Assembly: GCA_913054055.1 (NCBI GenBank)
Contig: CAJXIT010000141.1
Span: forward strand, 1 to 8,654
From: an uncultured Thalassolituus sp.
Lineage (GTDB): Bacteria > Pseudomonadota > Gammaproteobacteria > Pseudomonadales > Oceanobacteraceae
Direction: 5' to 3'
DNA: 8,654 nt
A program made the translations under genes and the position numbers. The notes beneath the pieces are model-generated. The model did not search any database. It saw only the letters and a list, made by a program, of their open reading frames with translations, and was not told the origin of the DNA. Below, piece by piece: positions 1-6,722 of the stretch (position 1 is its first letter; every line of letters starts with the position of its first letter).

Positions 1-530
1 ATCTCAGCTCGGCTGACATTGAGTTGATGTCCAATGAAAAGCGCAGTTTTCTGTTGCATGATGCCCTGCGCCAGACGGCAATGGACAAATATGACTTGCA
101 CTACATTCTCATTGATTGCCCGCCGTCACTGAATATGCTGACTGTTAACGCTATGTCTGCCGCCGACTCTGTGTTGGTGCCAATGCAGTGTGAGTATTAT
201 GCTCTTGAAGGGTTAACGGCCTTGATGGATACCATTAGTAAGTTAGGCGCGATGGTTAATCCTGGGCTGCATATCGAAGGGATCTTACGCACCATGTACG
301 ATCCACGTAATCGCTTATCAAACGATGTATCAGATCAACTCAAACAGCATTTTGGCGAAAAAGTTTATCGCACCGTGATCCCAAGGAATGTTCGACTTGC
401 TGAAGCCCCCAGTTTTGGTGCGCCTGCTATGTATTATGATAAATCGAGCGCAGGAGCCAAAGCCTATCTTGCATTGGCGGGTGAAATAATTCGTCGTGCA
501 GAGCAATTAGAACTGGCTGAGCAAGAGTAA
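1..530 (+). CDS. parA: ParA-family chromosome-partitioning ATPase, 3' part only
   Basis: This is the C-terminal 175 residues of a ParA/Soj ATPase. The reading frame is open from base 3 to the stop at 528-530, so the start and the deviant Walker A motif lie before the window. The TTG at 24 and ATG at 27 are internal codons, not starts. Visible family marks are the Walker B-type stretch ILIDCPPS (Asp at 114-116), the VPMQCEYYALEGL segment, and the C-terminal AEAPSFGAPAMYYD block followed by a SSAGAKAYLAL helix. ParA proteins dimerise with ATP, bind DNA nonspecifically, and are stimulated by ParB to move chromosomal origin regions apart. The parB start follows after 13 nt, so the two are almost certainly cotranscribed. 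Linkage to parB and the atp operon points to the chromosomal rather than a plasmid version. Confidence 0.95.
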   Translation, partial: LSSADIELMSNEKRSFLLHDALRQTAMDKYDLHYILIDCPPSLNMLTVNAMSAADSVLVPMQCEYYALEGLTALMDTISKLGAMVNPGLHIEGILRTMYDPRNRLSNDVSDQLKQHFGEKVYRTVIPRNVRLAEAPSFGAPAMYYDKSSAGAKAYLALAGEIIRRAEQLELAEQE

Positions 531-543
531 GGAATAGAGATAA

Positions 544-1431
544 ATGACATTGAAGAAAAGAGGCTTAGGTAAAGGGCTTGATGCACTTTTGAGTACTAGC
601 CACGCAGCCAGTAAACGACTTGAACCTAAAGCTGCAGAAGTTGAGTCTGATGTAAAAAGTGATGACTTAATTACACTGGATATAGATAGATTACAACCTG
701 GTAAATATCAGCCACGCAAAGATATGTCTACCGAGGCATTAGAAGAACTGGCTGAGTCTATTCGCGCCCAAGGGGTTATTCAGCCTATTGTGGTGCGCAC
801 GGTGTCTGATAACAACTATGAAATCATTGCCGGTGAACGTCGCTGGCGCGCTTCTCAATTAGCTGGGCTCACCAAGATCCCATGTATTGTTAAGCAAGTT
901 CCTGACGAAGCTGCTGTTGCTATTGCGTTGATTGAGAATATTCAGCGTGAAGACTTAAATGCGATGGAAGAAGCGATAGCGTTAAACCGTCTAATAGAAG
1001 AATTTGAGCTTACTCACCAACAGATTGCTGATGCTGTAGGTAAATCTCGCGCGACAGTGTCAAATTTGCTACGGCTAAATGGCTTAAATGAGCCGGTAAA
1101 ACGCATGCTTGAATATGGCGATATTGACATGGGTCATGGTCGCGCATTGCTGGCAATTGAGGGCGATGAGCAAACGAATCTTGCTCGATTAGTGGTTTCT
1201 AAAGAATTAACCGTTCGTGAAACTGAACGATTAGTTAATAAAACCTTAAACCAAACTGAAATCGTCGAAAAACCTGCTAAAGATCACGATGTAGTCCGTC
1301 TAGAGAGCCAATTAATTGAAAGGTTAGGTGCTAAAGTTTCTCTTACCCATAATAAGAAAGGTAAAGGAAAAATGGTAATTAACTATCAAAATTTGGCTGA
1401 ATTAGAGGGTATTATCAGCAAAATCCGCTAA
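544..1431 (+). CDS. parB: ParB chromosome-partitioning protein (parS-binding CTPase)
   Basis: The protein has 295 residues, normal for chromosomal ParB/Spo0J. Order of parts: a basic N-terminus starting KKRGLGKGLDALL, as in many ParBs, which normally contacts ParA; an N-terminal ParB/Srx-type domain (about 42-135) with the CTP-binding GERRWRA motif at 97-103 and ENIQREDLNAMEEA at 131-144; a helix-turn-helix around 157-178 (LTHQQIADAVGKSRATVSNL) for parS recognition; a charged linker; and a C-terminal dimerisation segment (about 250-295). ParB loads at parS, spreads as a CTP-dependent clamp and stimulates ParA. The ATG at 544 has AAGGA at 529-533, overlapping the parA stop codon, which suggests translational coupling. 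No full parS site was found in the window. Confidence 0.97.
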   Translation: MTLKKRGLGKGLDALLSTSHAASKRLEPKAAEVESDVKSDDLITLDIDRLQPGKYQPRKDMSTEALEELAESIRAQGVIQPIVVRTVSDNNYEIIAGERRWRASQLAGLTKIPCIVKQVPDEAAVAIALIENIQREDLNAMEEAIALNRLIEEFELTHQQIADAVGKSRATVSNLLRLNGLNEPVKRMLEYGDIDMGHGRALLAIEGDEQTNLARLVVSKELTVRETERLVNKTLNQTEIVEKPAKDHDVVRLESQLIERLGAKVSLTHNKKGKGKMVINYQNLAELEGIISKIR

Positions 1432-1491
1432 ATAAAACAAAGTTAACACTATATTATGTAATTTTGTGACATTCGTTAATCTTATACTTTT

Positions 1492-1530
1492 AGACTTTTG
1501 GCGTAGATCACGCTAAAAGTCTCCTTTTTC
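1492..1530 (+). terminator. Probable intrinsic terminator after parB
   Basis: AGACTTTTGGCG (1492-1503) pairs with CGCTAAAAGTCT (1511-1522). This gives a 12-bp stem with one G-U wobble and a 7-nt loop, followed by CCTTTTTC. It lies 60 nt after the parB stop and before the putative atp promoter, so it would separate parAB transcription from the ATP synthase operon. The stem is fairly AT-rich and the T-run starts two bases after it, so readthrough is possible. Confidence 0.75.
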
Positions 1531-1542
1531 TAACACTTAAAC

Positions 1543-1570
1543 TTGCTTTGAAAGCCTGAAACGGTATACT
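1543..1570 (+). promoter_or_regulatory. Putative sigma-70 promoter of the atp operon
   Basis: A TATACT -10 element (1565-1570, five of six consensus bases) lies 16 nt after TTGCTT (1543-1548), a weak -35 that keeps only the TTG. It is placed just after the parB terminator and would start RNA near 1577, leaving a leader of about 80 nt before atpI. Position and the good -10 support it. The weak -35 means the exact promoter is uncertain. Confidence 0.5.
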
Positions 1571-1600
1571 TTCGCAAGCTTTTTGTACCTCGAGTTTTTA

Positions 1601-1617
1601 CGGATATTTGTAATCCG
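1601..1617 (+). promoter_or_regulatory. Small hairpin in the atp operon leader
   Basis: CGGAT (1601-1605) and ATCCG (1613-1617) form a 5-bp stem around a 7-nt loop in the untranslated leader before atpI. It is short and has no T-run, so it is not a terminator. It may be a minor 5' stabilising structure or chance. Confidence 0.3.
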
Positions 1618-1655
1618 GTCATCGAAACAAGAAGTTATAATGCGGAGAAGATAAA

Positions 1656-2039
1656 TTGAGCAAGGTTTTAGCACGTCGTGGCCGTTGGTCAGCCTATAAA
1701 TTGGTTTTGATACAGGCGGCGGTGGCTGGGAGTGTTTCAGTTTTCTTTTTCGCTCTGTGGGGAGCTCAGTATGGACTATCTGCTTTGGCAGGTGGCGCTA
1801 TCGCTGTACTCCCTAATTTTGTATTCGCAACCCTAGCTTTTTCCCATGCGGGAGCACAAGCATCAGGAAAAGTCGTACGGTCTTTTTTCCTGGGGGAAGC
1901 GGTAAAGTTGCTGTTAACCATTGTGTTGTTTTCACTTGCATTTGGTTTGATGAAGTCGTCATTTATGCCGTTGTTCATCAGTTACTTGCTTGTGTTAATT
2001 GTACCTTGGACAGCCCCTTTATATTTCAAGCAAAGTTAA
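1656..2039 (+). CDS. atpI: ATP synthase accessory membrane protein I
   Basis: This 127-residue hydrophobic protein matches the short gammaproteobacterial AtpI family in length and pattern. It has a basic N-terminus and about four membrane segments (roughly 17-37, 41-63, 77-98, 103-123). Family-like stretches are LSALAGGAIAVLPNFVF (41-57) and FFLGEAVKLLLT (77-88). AtpI is not part of the finished enzyme; it is thought to help c-ring assembly or cation supply, and it is often dispensable. The only workable start is TTG at 1656: there is an in-frame stop at 1638, GGAG at 1644-1647 sits 8 nt before it, and the next in-frame ATG lies deep in the protein. A TTG start fits low expression relative to the structural subunits. 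atpB begins 12 nt after the stop. Confidence 0.9.
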   Translation: MSKVLARRGRWSAYKLVLIQAAVAGSVSVFFFALWGAQYGLSALAGGAIAVLPNFVFATLAFSHAGAQASGKVVRSFFLGEAVKLLLTIVLFSLAFGLMKSSFMPLFISYLLVLIVPWTAPLYFKQS

Positions 2040-2051
2040 GTGGGATGAATC

Positions 2052-2846
2052 ATGGCTGCAACTGGTGAAGCGTTAACACCGCAGGGCTATATCCAGCACC
2101 ACCTTACCAACTTAAGTGTTGGTGAAGGCTTCTGGACATGGCACATTGATTCGTTGTTCTTTTCGGTTGGGCTTGGTGTTTTGTTCTTGTGGCTATTCCA
2201 TAGCGTTGGCAAGAAAGCAACTACCGGTGTTCCTGGCAAACTTCAGTGTTTTGTCGAGATGATAGTTGAGTTCGTTGACAGTAGCGTTAAGGAAACCTTC
2301 CATGGCCGCAATCCTGTTATTGCTCCGTTGGCACTAACAATTTTTGTATGGGTATTCATGATGAACTTCATGGATATGGTTCCAGTAGACTGGATCCCTG
2401 AACTAGCGATGGCTGCTGGTATCCCTTACATGAAAGTTGTACCAACGACAGACTTAAACATTACCTTTAGCATGGCTATCGGTGTGTTCTTGCTGATTAT
2501 TTATTACAGCATTAAAGTCAAAGGCGTTTCAGGTTTTGTTAAAGAACTGACCATGCAGCCTTTTAACCATTGGGCAATGATACCCGTCAACTTCTTGCTA
2601 GAAACGGTTACTCTCATCGCTAAGCCTATTTCATTGGCACTGCGTTTGTTCGGTAACTTGTATGCGGGTGAGTTGATATTCATCCTTATTGCGTTGATGT
2701 ACGGTGCTAACTGGGCATTATCTACTCTAGGTGTAACACTACAACTAGGTTGGTTAATTTTCCATATTTTGGTTATCACTTTGCAAGCGTTTATCTTCAT
2801 GATGTTGACCATTGTTTACTTAAGCATGGCGCATGAAGATCATTAA
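2052..2846 (+). CDS. atpB: F1Fo ATP synthase subunit a
   Basis: Subunit a forms the two proton half-channels beside the c-ring in the inner membrane. The protein has 264 residues, near the usual bacterial length, and about five membrane segments, including those near 34-52, 91-112, 139-157 and 232-258. The essential arginine is R198 in SLALRLFGN, followed by E207 in YAGELIF. The last helix has Q245 in LQAFIFMMLTIVYLSMA; these correspond to E. coli R210, E219 and Q252. The loop between R198 and Q245 is five residues longer than in E. coli, by my alignment from memory. The start at 2052 has a modest GGGATG-type ribosome site and lies 12 nt after atpI. Confidence 0.98.
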   Translation: MAATGEALTPQGYIQHHLTNLSVGEGFWTWHIDSLFFSVGLGVLFLWLFHSVGKKATTGVPGKLQCFVEMIVEFVDSSVKETFHGRNPVIAPLALTIFVWVFMMNFMDMVPVDWIPELAMAAGIPYMKVVPTTDLNITFSMAIGVFLLIIYYSIKVKGVSGFVKELTMQPFNHWAMIPVNFLLETVTLIAKPISLALRLFGNLYAGELIFILIALMYGANWALSTLGVTLQLGWLIFHILVITLQAFIFMMLTIVYLSMAHEDH

Positions 2847-2870
2847 GGATCTGCTGTAGAAATTTTTAAA

Positions 2871-2896
2871 CTAAATCATTAATAACAAAGATTTAG
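2871..2896 (+). promoter_or_regulatory. Inverted repeat ahead of atpE in an AT-rich gap
   Basis: In the 66-nt atpB-atpE gap, CTAAATC (2871-2877) and GATTTAG (2890-2896) can form a 7-bp stem with a 12-nt loop. It ends 6 nt before the GGAG of atpE, and a T-run (about 2862-2866) lies just upstream. In E. coli the same gap contains a U-rich enhancer of atpE translation, needed for the high copy number of subunit c. An analogous role here is inferred. The same 7-base arms recur ahead of atpC. Confidence 0.45.
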
Positions 2897-2912
2897 AATA
2901 TTGGAGATAGAG

Positions 2913-3164
2913 ATGGAAACTGTATTAGGCATGACAGCTATTGCTGTTGCTCTGTTGATTGGTATGGGTGCGTTAGGTACTGCTATCGGTTTCGGCCTAC
3001 TAGGTGGCAAGTTCTTGGAAGGCGCTGCGCGTCAACCAGAAATGGCTCCTATGCTACAAGTTAAAATGTTCATCGTAGCGGGTCTATTGGACGCCGTAAC
3101 TATGATCGGTGTTGGTATTGCATTATTCATGCTATTTACTAACCCTCTTGGTGCAATGCTTTAA
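2913..3164 (+). CDS. atpE: F1Fo ATP synthase subunit c (proteolipid)
   Basis: Subunit c oligomerises into the rotating membrane ring that carries protons. The 83-residue protein is a two-helix hairpin. Helix 1 (about 5-33) is glycine- and alanine-rich, the polar loop has RQPE at 40-43 (contacts gamma/epsilon), and helix 2 (about 48-76) carries the proton-carrying D60 in GLLDAVTMI. The carboxylate is Asp, with no neighbouring Ser/Thr and no glutamine in helix 1 of the kind seen in sodium-binding c subunits, so proton coupling is expected. The start is the ATG at 2913, with GGAG 6 nt upstream (2903-2906). The in-frame TTG at 2901 would add MEIE, but the GGAG lies downstream of it. This gene sits in the longest intergenic gap inside the operon. 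Confidence 0.98.
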
Positions 3165-3201
3165 TAAACGCTTCTGTCTTTAAACTTAATAGGAGGCTGT
3201 T

Positions 3202-3672
3202 GTGAATATCAACGCTACCCTACTCGGTCAGACGGTTGCCTTTATTATCTTCGTGTGGTTTTGCATGAAGTTTGTTTGGCCTCCTTTGATGAATGCCATC
3301 GAAGAACGCCAAAAAAGGATTGCCGACGGTCTAGCCGATGCTGACCGTGCCGTGAAAGACCTTGAGTTGGCACAGGCGAAAGCCACTGACCAACTAAAAG
3401 ACGCTAAAGCGACTGCTAACGAAATTATTGAGTCTGCGAACAAACGCAAAGCTCAAATCGTTGACGAAGCTAAAGCTGAAGCTGACGCTGAGCGCGCTAA
3501 AATTATCGCTCAAGGTCAAGCAGAAATTGAAGCTGAACGTAATCGCGTAAAAGAAGACTTGCGTAAGCAAGTTGCTGTACTAGCTATTGCTGGCGCAGAA
3601 AAAATTCTTGAACGTTCGATTGATGAAGCCGCACACAGTGACATAGTTAATAAACTTGTTGCTGAACTTTAA
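3202..3672 (+). CDS. atpF: F1Fo ATP synthase subunit b
   Basis: Subunit b is a dimeric stator stalk that links subunit a in the membrane to delta on top of F1. The 156 residues (same as E. coli) comprise one N-terminal membrane helix (about 7-27, TVAFIIFVWFCMKFVWPPL), the conserved R36 in NAIEERQKRI, and a long charged, alanine-rich coiled coil from about 35 to 120. The C-terminal delta-binding end is around 121-156. The start is GTG at 3202, preceded by a perfect AGGAGG (3191-3196) with a short 5-nt spacer; the strong site probably compensates for the non-ATG start. The gene lies 37 nt after atpE and 16 nt before atpH. Confidence 0.98.
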   Translation: MNINATLLGQTVAFIIFVWFCMKFVWPPLMNAIEERQKRIADGLADADRAVKDLELAQAKATDQLKDAKATANEIIESANKRKAQIVDEAKAEADAERAKIIAQGQAEIEAERNRVKEDLRKQVAVLAIAGAEKILERSIDEAAHSDIVNKLVAEL

Positions 3673-3688
3673 ATAAGGAGCTTGAGTT

Positions 3689-4222
3689 ATGGCTGAAATA
3701 ACCACCATCGCTCGTCCTTACGCAAAGGCAGCTTTTGACTTTGCTCTTGAACATAAAGCAGTAGATAGTTGGGCAGAAATGCTTAACTTTGCCGCACTAG
3801 TTAGTGAAAACGAAACTATGCAGCCTTTACTGTCTGGCTCTTTAGCCAGCATCCAGCTTGCTGAACTCTTTATTGGAGTTTGTGGTGAGCAGGTCAACGA
3901 GCAAGCTCAGAACCTGTTAAAGGTAATGGCTGAAAACGGTCGTTTAGTTGCGCTACCTGCTGTTGCTCAACAATTTGTTGAGATGCAACGTGAGTACGCG
4001 AAAGAAGTTGAAGCGCAAATCGTTTCAGCGACTGAGCTAACCTCAGAGCAACTACAAGAGCTGAGCGCTTCTCTAGAGAAACGTCTAGCACGCAAAGTTA
4101 AGCTGAATTGCAGCATAGATGCCAGCCTTATTGCTGGTGTAATTATCACGGCAGGAGACTTAGTCATTGATGGCTCGGTCCGCGGAAAAATTTCGCGTCT
4201 GTCTGATACGCTGCAGTCGTAA
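3689..4222 (+). CDS. atpH: F1Fo ATP synthase subunit delta
   Basis: Delta sits on top of the alpha3beta3 head and joins it to the b-subunit stalk. The length of 177 residues equals that of E. coli. The N-terminal six-helix domain (about 1-105) begins with the typical ARPYAKAAFDFALE, and the C-terminal part holds the family signature around 148-171 (IAGVIITAGDLVIDGSVRGK). The start at 3689 has AAGGAG at 3675-3680 with an 8-nt spacer. It is 16 nt after atpF and 14 nt before atpA, which suggests tight cotranslation of the stator and head subunits. Confidence 0.98.
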   Translation: MAEITTIARPYAKAAFDFALEHKAVDSWAEMLNFAALVSENETMQPLLSGSLASIQLAELFIGVCGEQVNEQAQNLLKVMAENGRLVALPAVAQQFVEMQREYAKEVEAQIVSATELTSEQLQELSASLEKRLARKVKLNCSIDASLIAGVIITAGDLVIDGSVRGKISRLSDTLQS

Positions 4223-4236
4223 TTGGGAGTTTGAGC

Positions 4237-5778
4237 ATGCAACTGAATTCCACTGAAATCAGCGATCTGATTAAACAGCGGATCGAGCAGTTCGAAGTCG
4301 TTAGTGAAGCTCGCAACGAAGGTACTATCGTTGCAGTAAGTGACGGCATCATCCGCATCCACGGCCTAGCCGACGTGATGCAGGGTGAAATGATCGAGCT
4401 GCCTGGCAACCGTTTTGCAATCGCGTTGAACTTAGAACGTGATTCTGTCGGTGCCGTAGTAATGGGCCCTTATGCCACTTTGGCAGAAGGCGACAAAGTT
4501 AAAACAACAGGCCGTATTTTGGAAGTACCTGTTGGCCGTGGTCTTTTAGGCCGTGTAGTCAACACACTAGGTGAACCAATTGACGGTAAAGGACCTATCG
4601 ATAGCGATGGTTTCTCTCCTGTTGAAGTAATTGCACCAGGTGTAATTGAGCGTAAATCAGTAGATCAGCCAGTGCAAACTGGTTATAAAGCTGTTGACTC
4701 CATGATCCCAATCGGTCGTGGCCAGCGTGAATTGATCATTGGTGACCGTCAGATCGGTAAAACCGCTCTTGCGATCGATGCAATTATCAACCAAAAAGAT
4801 TCAGGCATTAAGTGTGTATACGTAGCGGTAGGCCAAAAAGCTTCTACCATTGCTAACGTTGTACGCAAGCTTGAAGAGCACGGCGCTTTGGCGAACACCA
4901 TTGTTGTTGTTGCTACAGCTTCTGAAGCTGCTGCACTACAATACTTGGCTCCATACTCTGGTTGTACAATGGGTGAATACTTCCGCGACCGCGGTGAAGA
5001 CTCACTAATCGTATATGATGATTTGTCTAAGCAAGCTGTTGCTTACCGTCAAATCTCATTGCTTCTTAAGCGTCCACCAGGACGTGAAGCATACCCAGGT
5101 GATGTATTCTATCTTCACTCTCGTCTGTTAGAACGTTCTTCACGTGTTAACGCCGAGTATGTTGAGAAGTTCACTAAAGGTGAAGTTAAAGGCCAAACTG
5201 GTTCTTTGACTGCTCTACCAATTATTGAAACTCAAGCTGGTGACGTATCTGCATTCGTACCGACTAACGTAATTTCGATTACCGATGGTCAAATCTTCCT
5301 TGAAACTGACCTATTTAACTCTGGACTACGTCCTGCTGTTAACCCTGGTATTTCGGTTTCTCGTGTTGGTGGTGCGGCTCAGACTAAGATCATCAAGAAA
5401 CTGTCTGGTGGTATTCGTACCGCTCTTGCACAGTATCGAGAGCTTGCAGCGTTCTCACAGTTTGCATCTGACTTAGATGATGCAACTCGTGCTCAACTTG
5501 AGCATGGTGAGCGTGTTACCGAACTAATGAAGCAAAAGCAATATGCTCCAATGAGTATCGCTGATCAGTCTGTGTCTATTTTCGCAGCTGAAAAAGGTTA
5601 CTTGAAGAGTGTTGAGCTGGCTAAAATCGGTGATTTCGAAGCGTCTCTGCTCTCTTTCATGAACAGTGAACATGCTGACCTAATGAAGACCATTAACGAG
5701 ACTGGCAACTATAATGCCGACATCGAAAGTGAGTTGAAGGCTAGCTTGGACAAGTTCGTAGAAACCCAAACCTGGTAA
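4237..5778 (+). CDS. atpA: F1Fo ATP synthase subunit alpha
   Basis: Alpha alternates with beta in the F1 hexamer and binds nucleotide at noncatalytic sites. It has 513 residues, the same as E. coli. An N-terminal beta-barrel (about 25-95) is followed by the nucleotide-binding domain with the P-loop GDRQIGKT at 169-176 (K175) and the LIVYDDLS Walker B region (257-264). The ATP synthase signature is PAVNPGISVSRVGG (366-379), with R376 the arginine finger that reaches the catalytic site on beta. A C-terminal helical domain ends at W513. The start is ATG 4237: GGGAG (4225-4229) is 7 nt upstream, whereas an in-frame TTG at 4231 would be almost on top of it. Codon use (CGT, GGT, CTA, AAC) looks like that of a highly expressed gene. 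Confidence 0.99.
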   Translation: MQLNSTEISDLIKQRIEQFEVVSEARNEGTIVAVSDGIIRIHGLADVMQGEMIELPGNRFAIALNLERDSVGAVVMGPYATLAEGDKVKTTGRILEVPVGRGLLGRVVNTLGEPIDGKGPIDSDGFSPVEVIAPGVIERKSVDQPVQTGYKAVDSMIPIGRGQRELIIGDRQIGKTALAIDAIINQKDSGIKCVYVAVGQKASTIANVVRKLEEHGALANTIVVVATASEAAALQYLAPYSGCTMGEYFRDRGEDSLIVYDDLSKQAVAYRQISLLLKRPPGREAYPGDVFYLHSRLLERSSRVNAEYVEKFTKGEVKGQTGSLTALPIIETQAGDVSAFVPTNVISITDGQIFLETDLFNSGLRPAVNPGISVSRVGGAAQTKIIKKLSGGIRTALAQYRELAAFSQFASDLDDATRAQLEHGERVTELMKQKQYAPMSIADQSVSIFAAEKGYLKSVELAKIGDFEASLLSFMNSEHADLMKTINETGNYNADIESELKASLDKFVETQTW

Positions 5779-5784
5779 AAATTA

Positions 5785-5803
5785 GAGGTGCCTTAGGCAC
5801 CTC
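5785..5803 (+). promoter_or_regulatory. Perfect hairpin between atpA and atpG
   Basis: GAGGTGCC (5785-5792) and GGCACCTC (5796-5803) form a perfect 8-bp, GC-rich stem with a TTA loop, 6 nt after the atpA stop. No T-run follows, so it is not a standard terminator. A second small stem, TCCA/TGGA (5807-5810, 5815-5818), overlaps the GGAG of atpG. Likely roles are protection of the upstream mRNA from 3' exonucleases, RNA processing, or tuning of atpG translation; these are inferences. Confidence 0.6.
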
Positions 5804-5826
5804 AGGTCCAGAATTGGAGAGTAAAG

Positions 5827-6687
5827 ATGGCCAACGCTAAAGAGATTAAAACCAAGATCGCGAGTGTTCAAAACACTCAGAAGATCACGTCTGCAATGGA
5901 GATGGTTGCCGCGAGTAAAATGCGTAAAGCACAAGATCGCATGGCAGCGAGTCGTCCATATGCAGAAAATATGCGTAAGGTGATCGGTCACGTAGCGCAA
6001 GGTTCTCTCGAATATAAGCATCCATATTTGGAAGTGCGAGAAGCTAAGCGTGTTGGTTACATTGTTGTGTCAACCGACCGTGGTCTTTGTGGTGGTCTGA
6101 ACGTCAACCTTTTCAAAAAGGTTGTCGCAGACGTGAAGAAGCAGCGTGAAGCTGGTGCAGAAGTTGAATTCTGTACAATTGGTGCACGTAGTGCCCAGTT
6201 CTTCAATAGCTTTGGCGGACAAGTATCTGCTTCTGCTTCAGGTTTAGGCGATGCTCCAAAGCTAGCCGACTTGATCGGAACAGTACGTGTGATGCTAGAA
6301 GCATACAACGAAGGCAAGCTGGACCGTTTGTACGTAGTATTCAACAAGTTTGTAAATACTATGACTCAAACCCCGGTGATCGAGCAGCTGCTACCTTTGC
6401 CTAAGTCAGAAGAAGATGAGATTTCTCATCACTGGGATTACCTATACGAGCCGGATCCAAAGCAACTTTTGGATACCTTATTGGTTCGTTATGTGGAGTC
6501 TCAAGTTTATCAAGGTGTTGTTGAAAACATCGCATCTGAGCAAGCAGCCCGTATGGTTGCTATGAAAGCTGCGACAGACAACGCTGGTGAACTTATCAGT
6601 GACTTGGAGTTGGTCTATAACAAGGCCCGTCAGGCTGCGATTACGCAAGAACTTTCGGAAATTGTTTCAGGTGCTGCCGCCGTTTAG
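5827..6687 (+). CDS. atpG: F1Fo ATP synthase subunit gamma
   Basis: Gamma is the central shaft that turns inside alpha3beta3 and couples c-ring rotation to catalysis. It has 286 residues (E. coli 287). The conserved N- and C-terminal helices that form the coiled coil are clear: KIASVQNTQKITSAMEMVAA (10-29) and the segment from about 232 to 286, which contains SEQAARMVAMKAATDNA and ends ITQELSEIVSGAAAV. The middle Rossmann-like domain has STDRGLCGGLN at 82-92 and YLYEPDPKQLLDTLL at 205-219. The start at 5827 has GGAGA at 5816-5820 with a 6-nt spacer. The 48-nt gap from atpA contains a hairpin that may lower gamma synthesis relative to alpha, fitting the 1:3 stoichiometry. Confidence 0.99.
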   Translation: MANAKEIKTKIASVQNTQKITSAMEMVAASKMRKAQDRMAASRPYAENMRKVIGHVAQGSLEYKHPYLEVREAKRVGYIVVSTDRGLCGGLNVNLFKKVVADVKKQREAGAEVEFCTIGARSAQFFNSFGGQVSASASGLGDAPKLADLIGTVRVMLEAYNEGKLDRLYVVFNKFVNTMTQTPVIEQLLPLPKSEEDEISHHWDYLYEPDPKQLLDTLLVRYVESQVYQGVVENIASEQAARMVAMKAATDNAGELISDLELVYNKARQAAITQELSEIVSGAAAV

Positions 6688-6722
6688 GCTAGGTAACGAA
6701 TACAAGTTTTAGAGGATTAATC

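Noticed and set aside
1216..1223. CGTGAAAC, half of a parS site, inside parB
   Set aside because: Only one arm of the 16-bp palindrome is present and the left arm shows essentially no match. No full parS site was found by eye in the window.
1464..1480. TGTGA as a CRP-type site before atpI
   Set aside because: Only one half-site matches; the expected TCACA arm is not present at the right spacing.
1483..1488. Second TATACT as an alternative atp promoter
   Set aside because: Transcription from it would begin inside the terminator-like stem, and no well-spaced -35 was seen.
5782..6021. Minus-strand open frame opposite the start of atpG
   Set aside because: It is a shadow of a clearly conserved gene, with no ribosome site or recognisable protein pattern. 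The same applies to the other antisense frames within atp genes.
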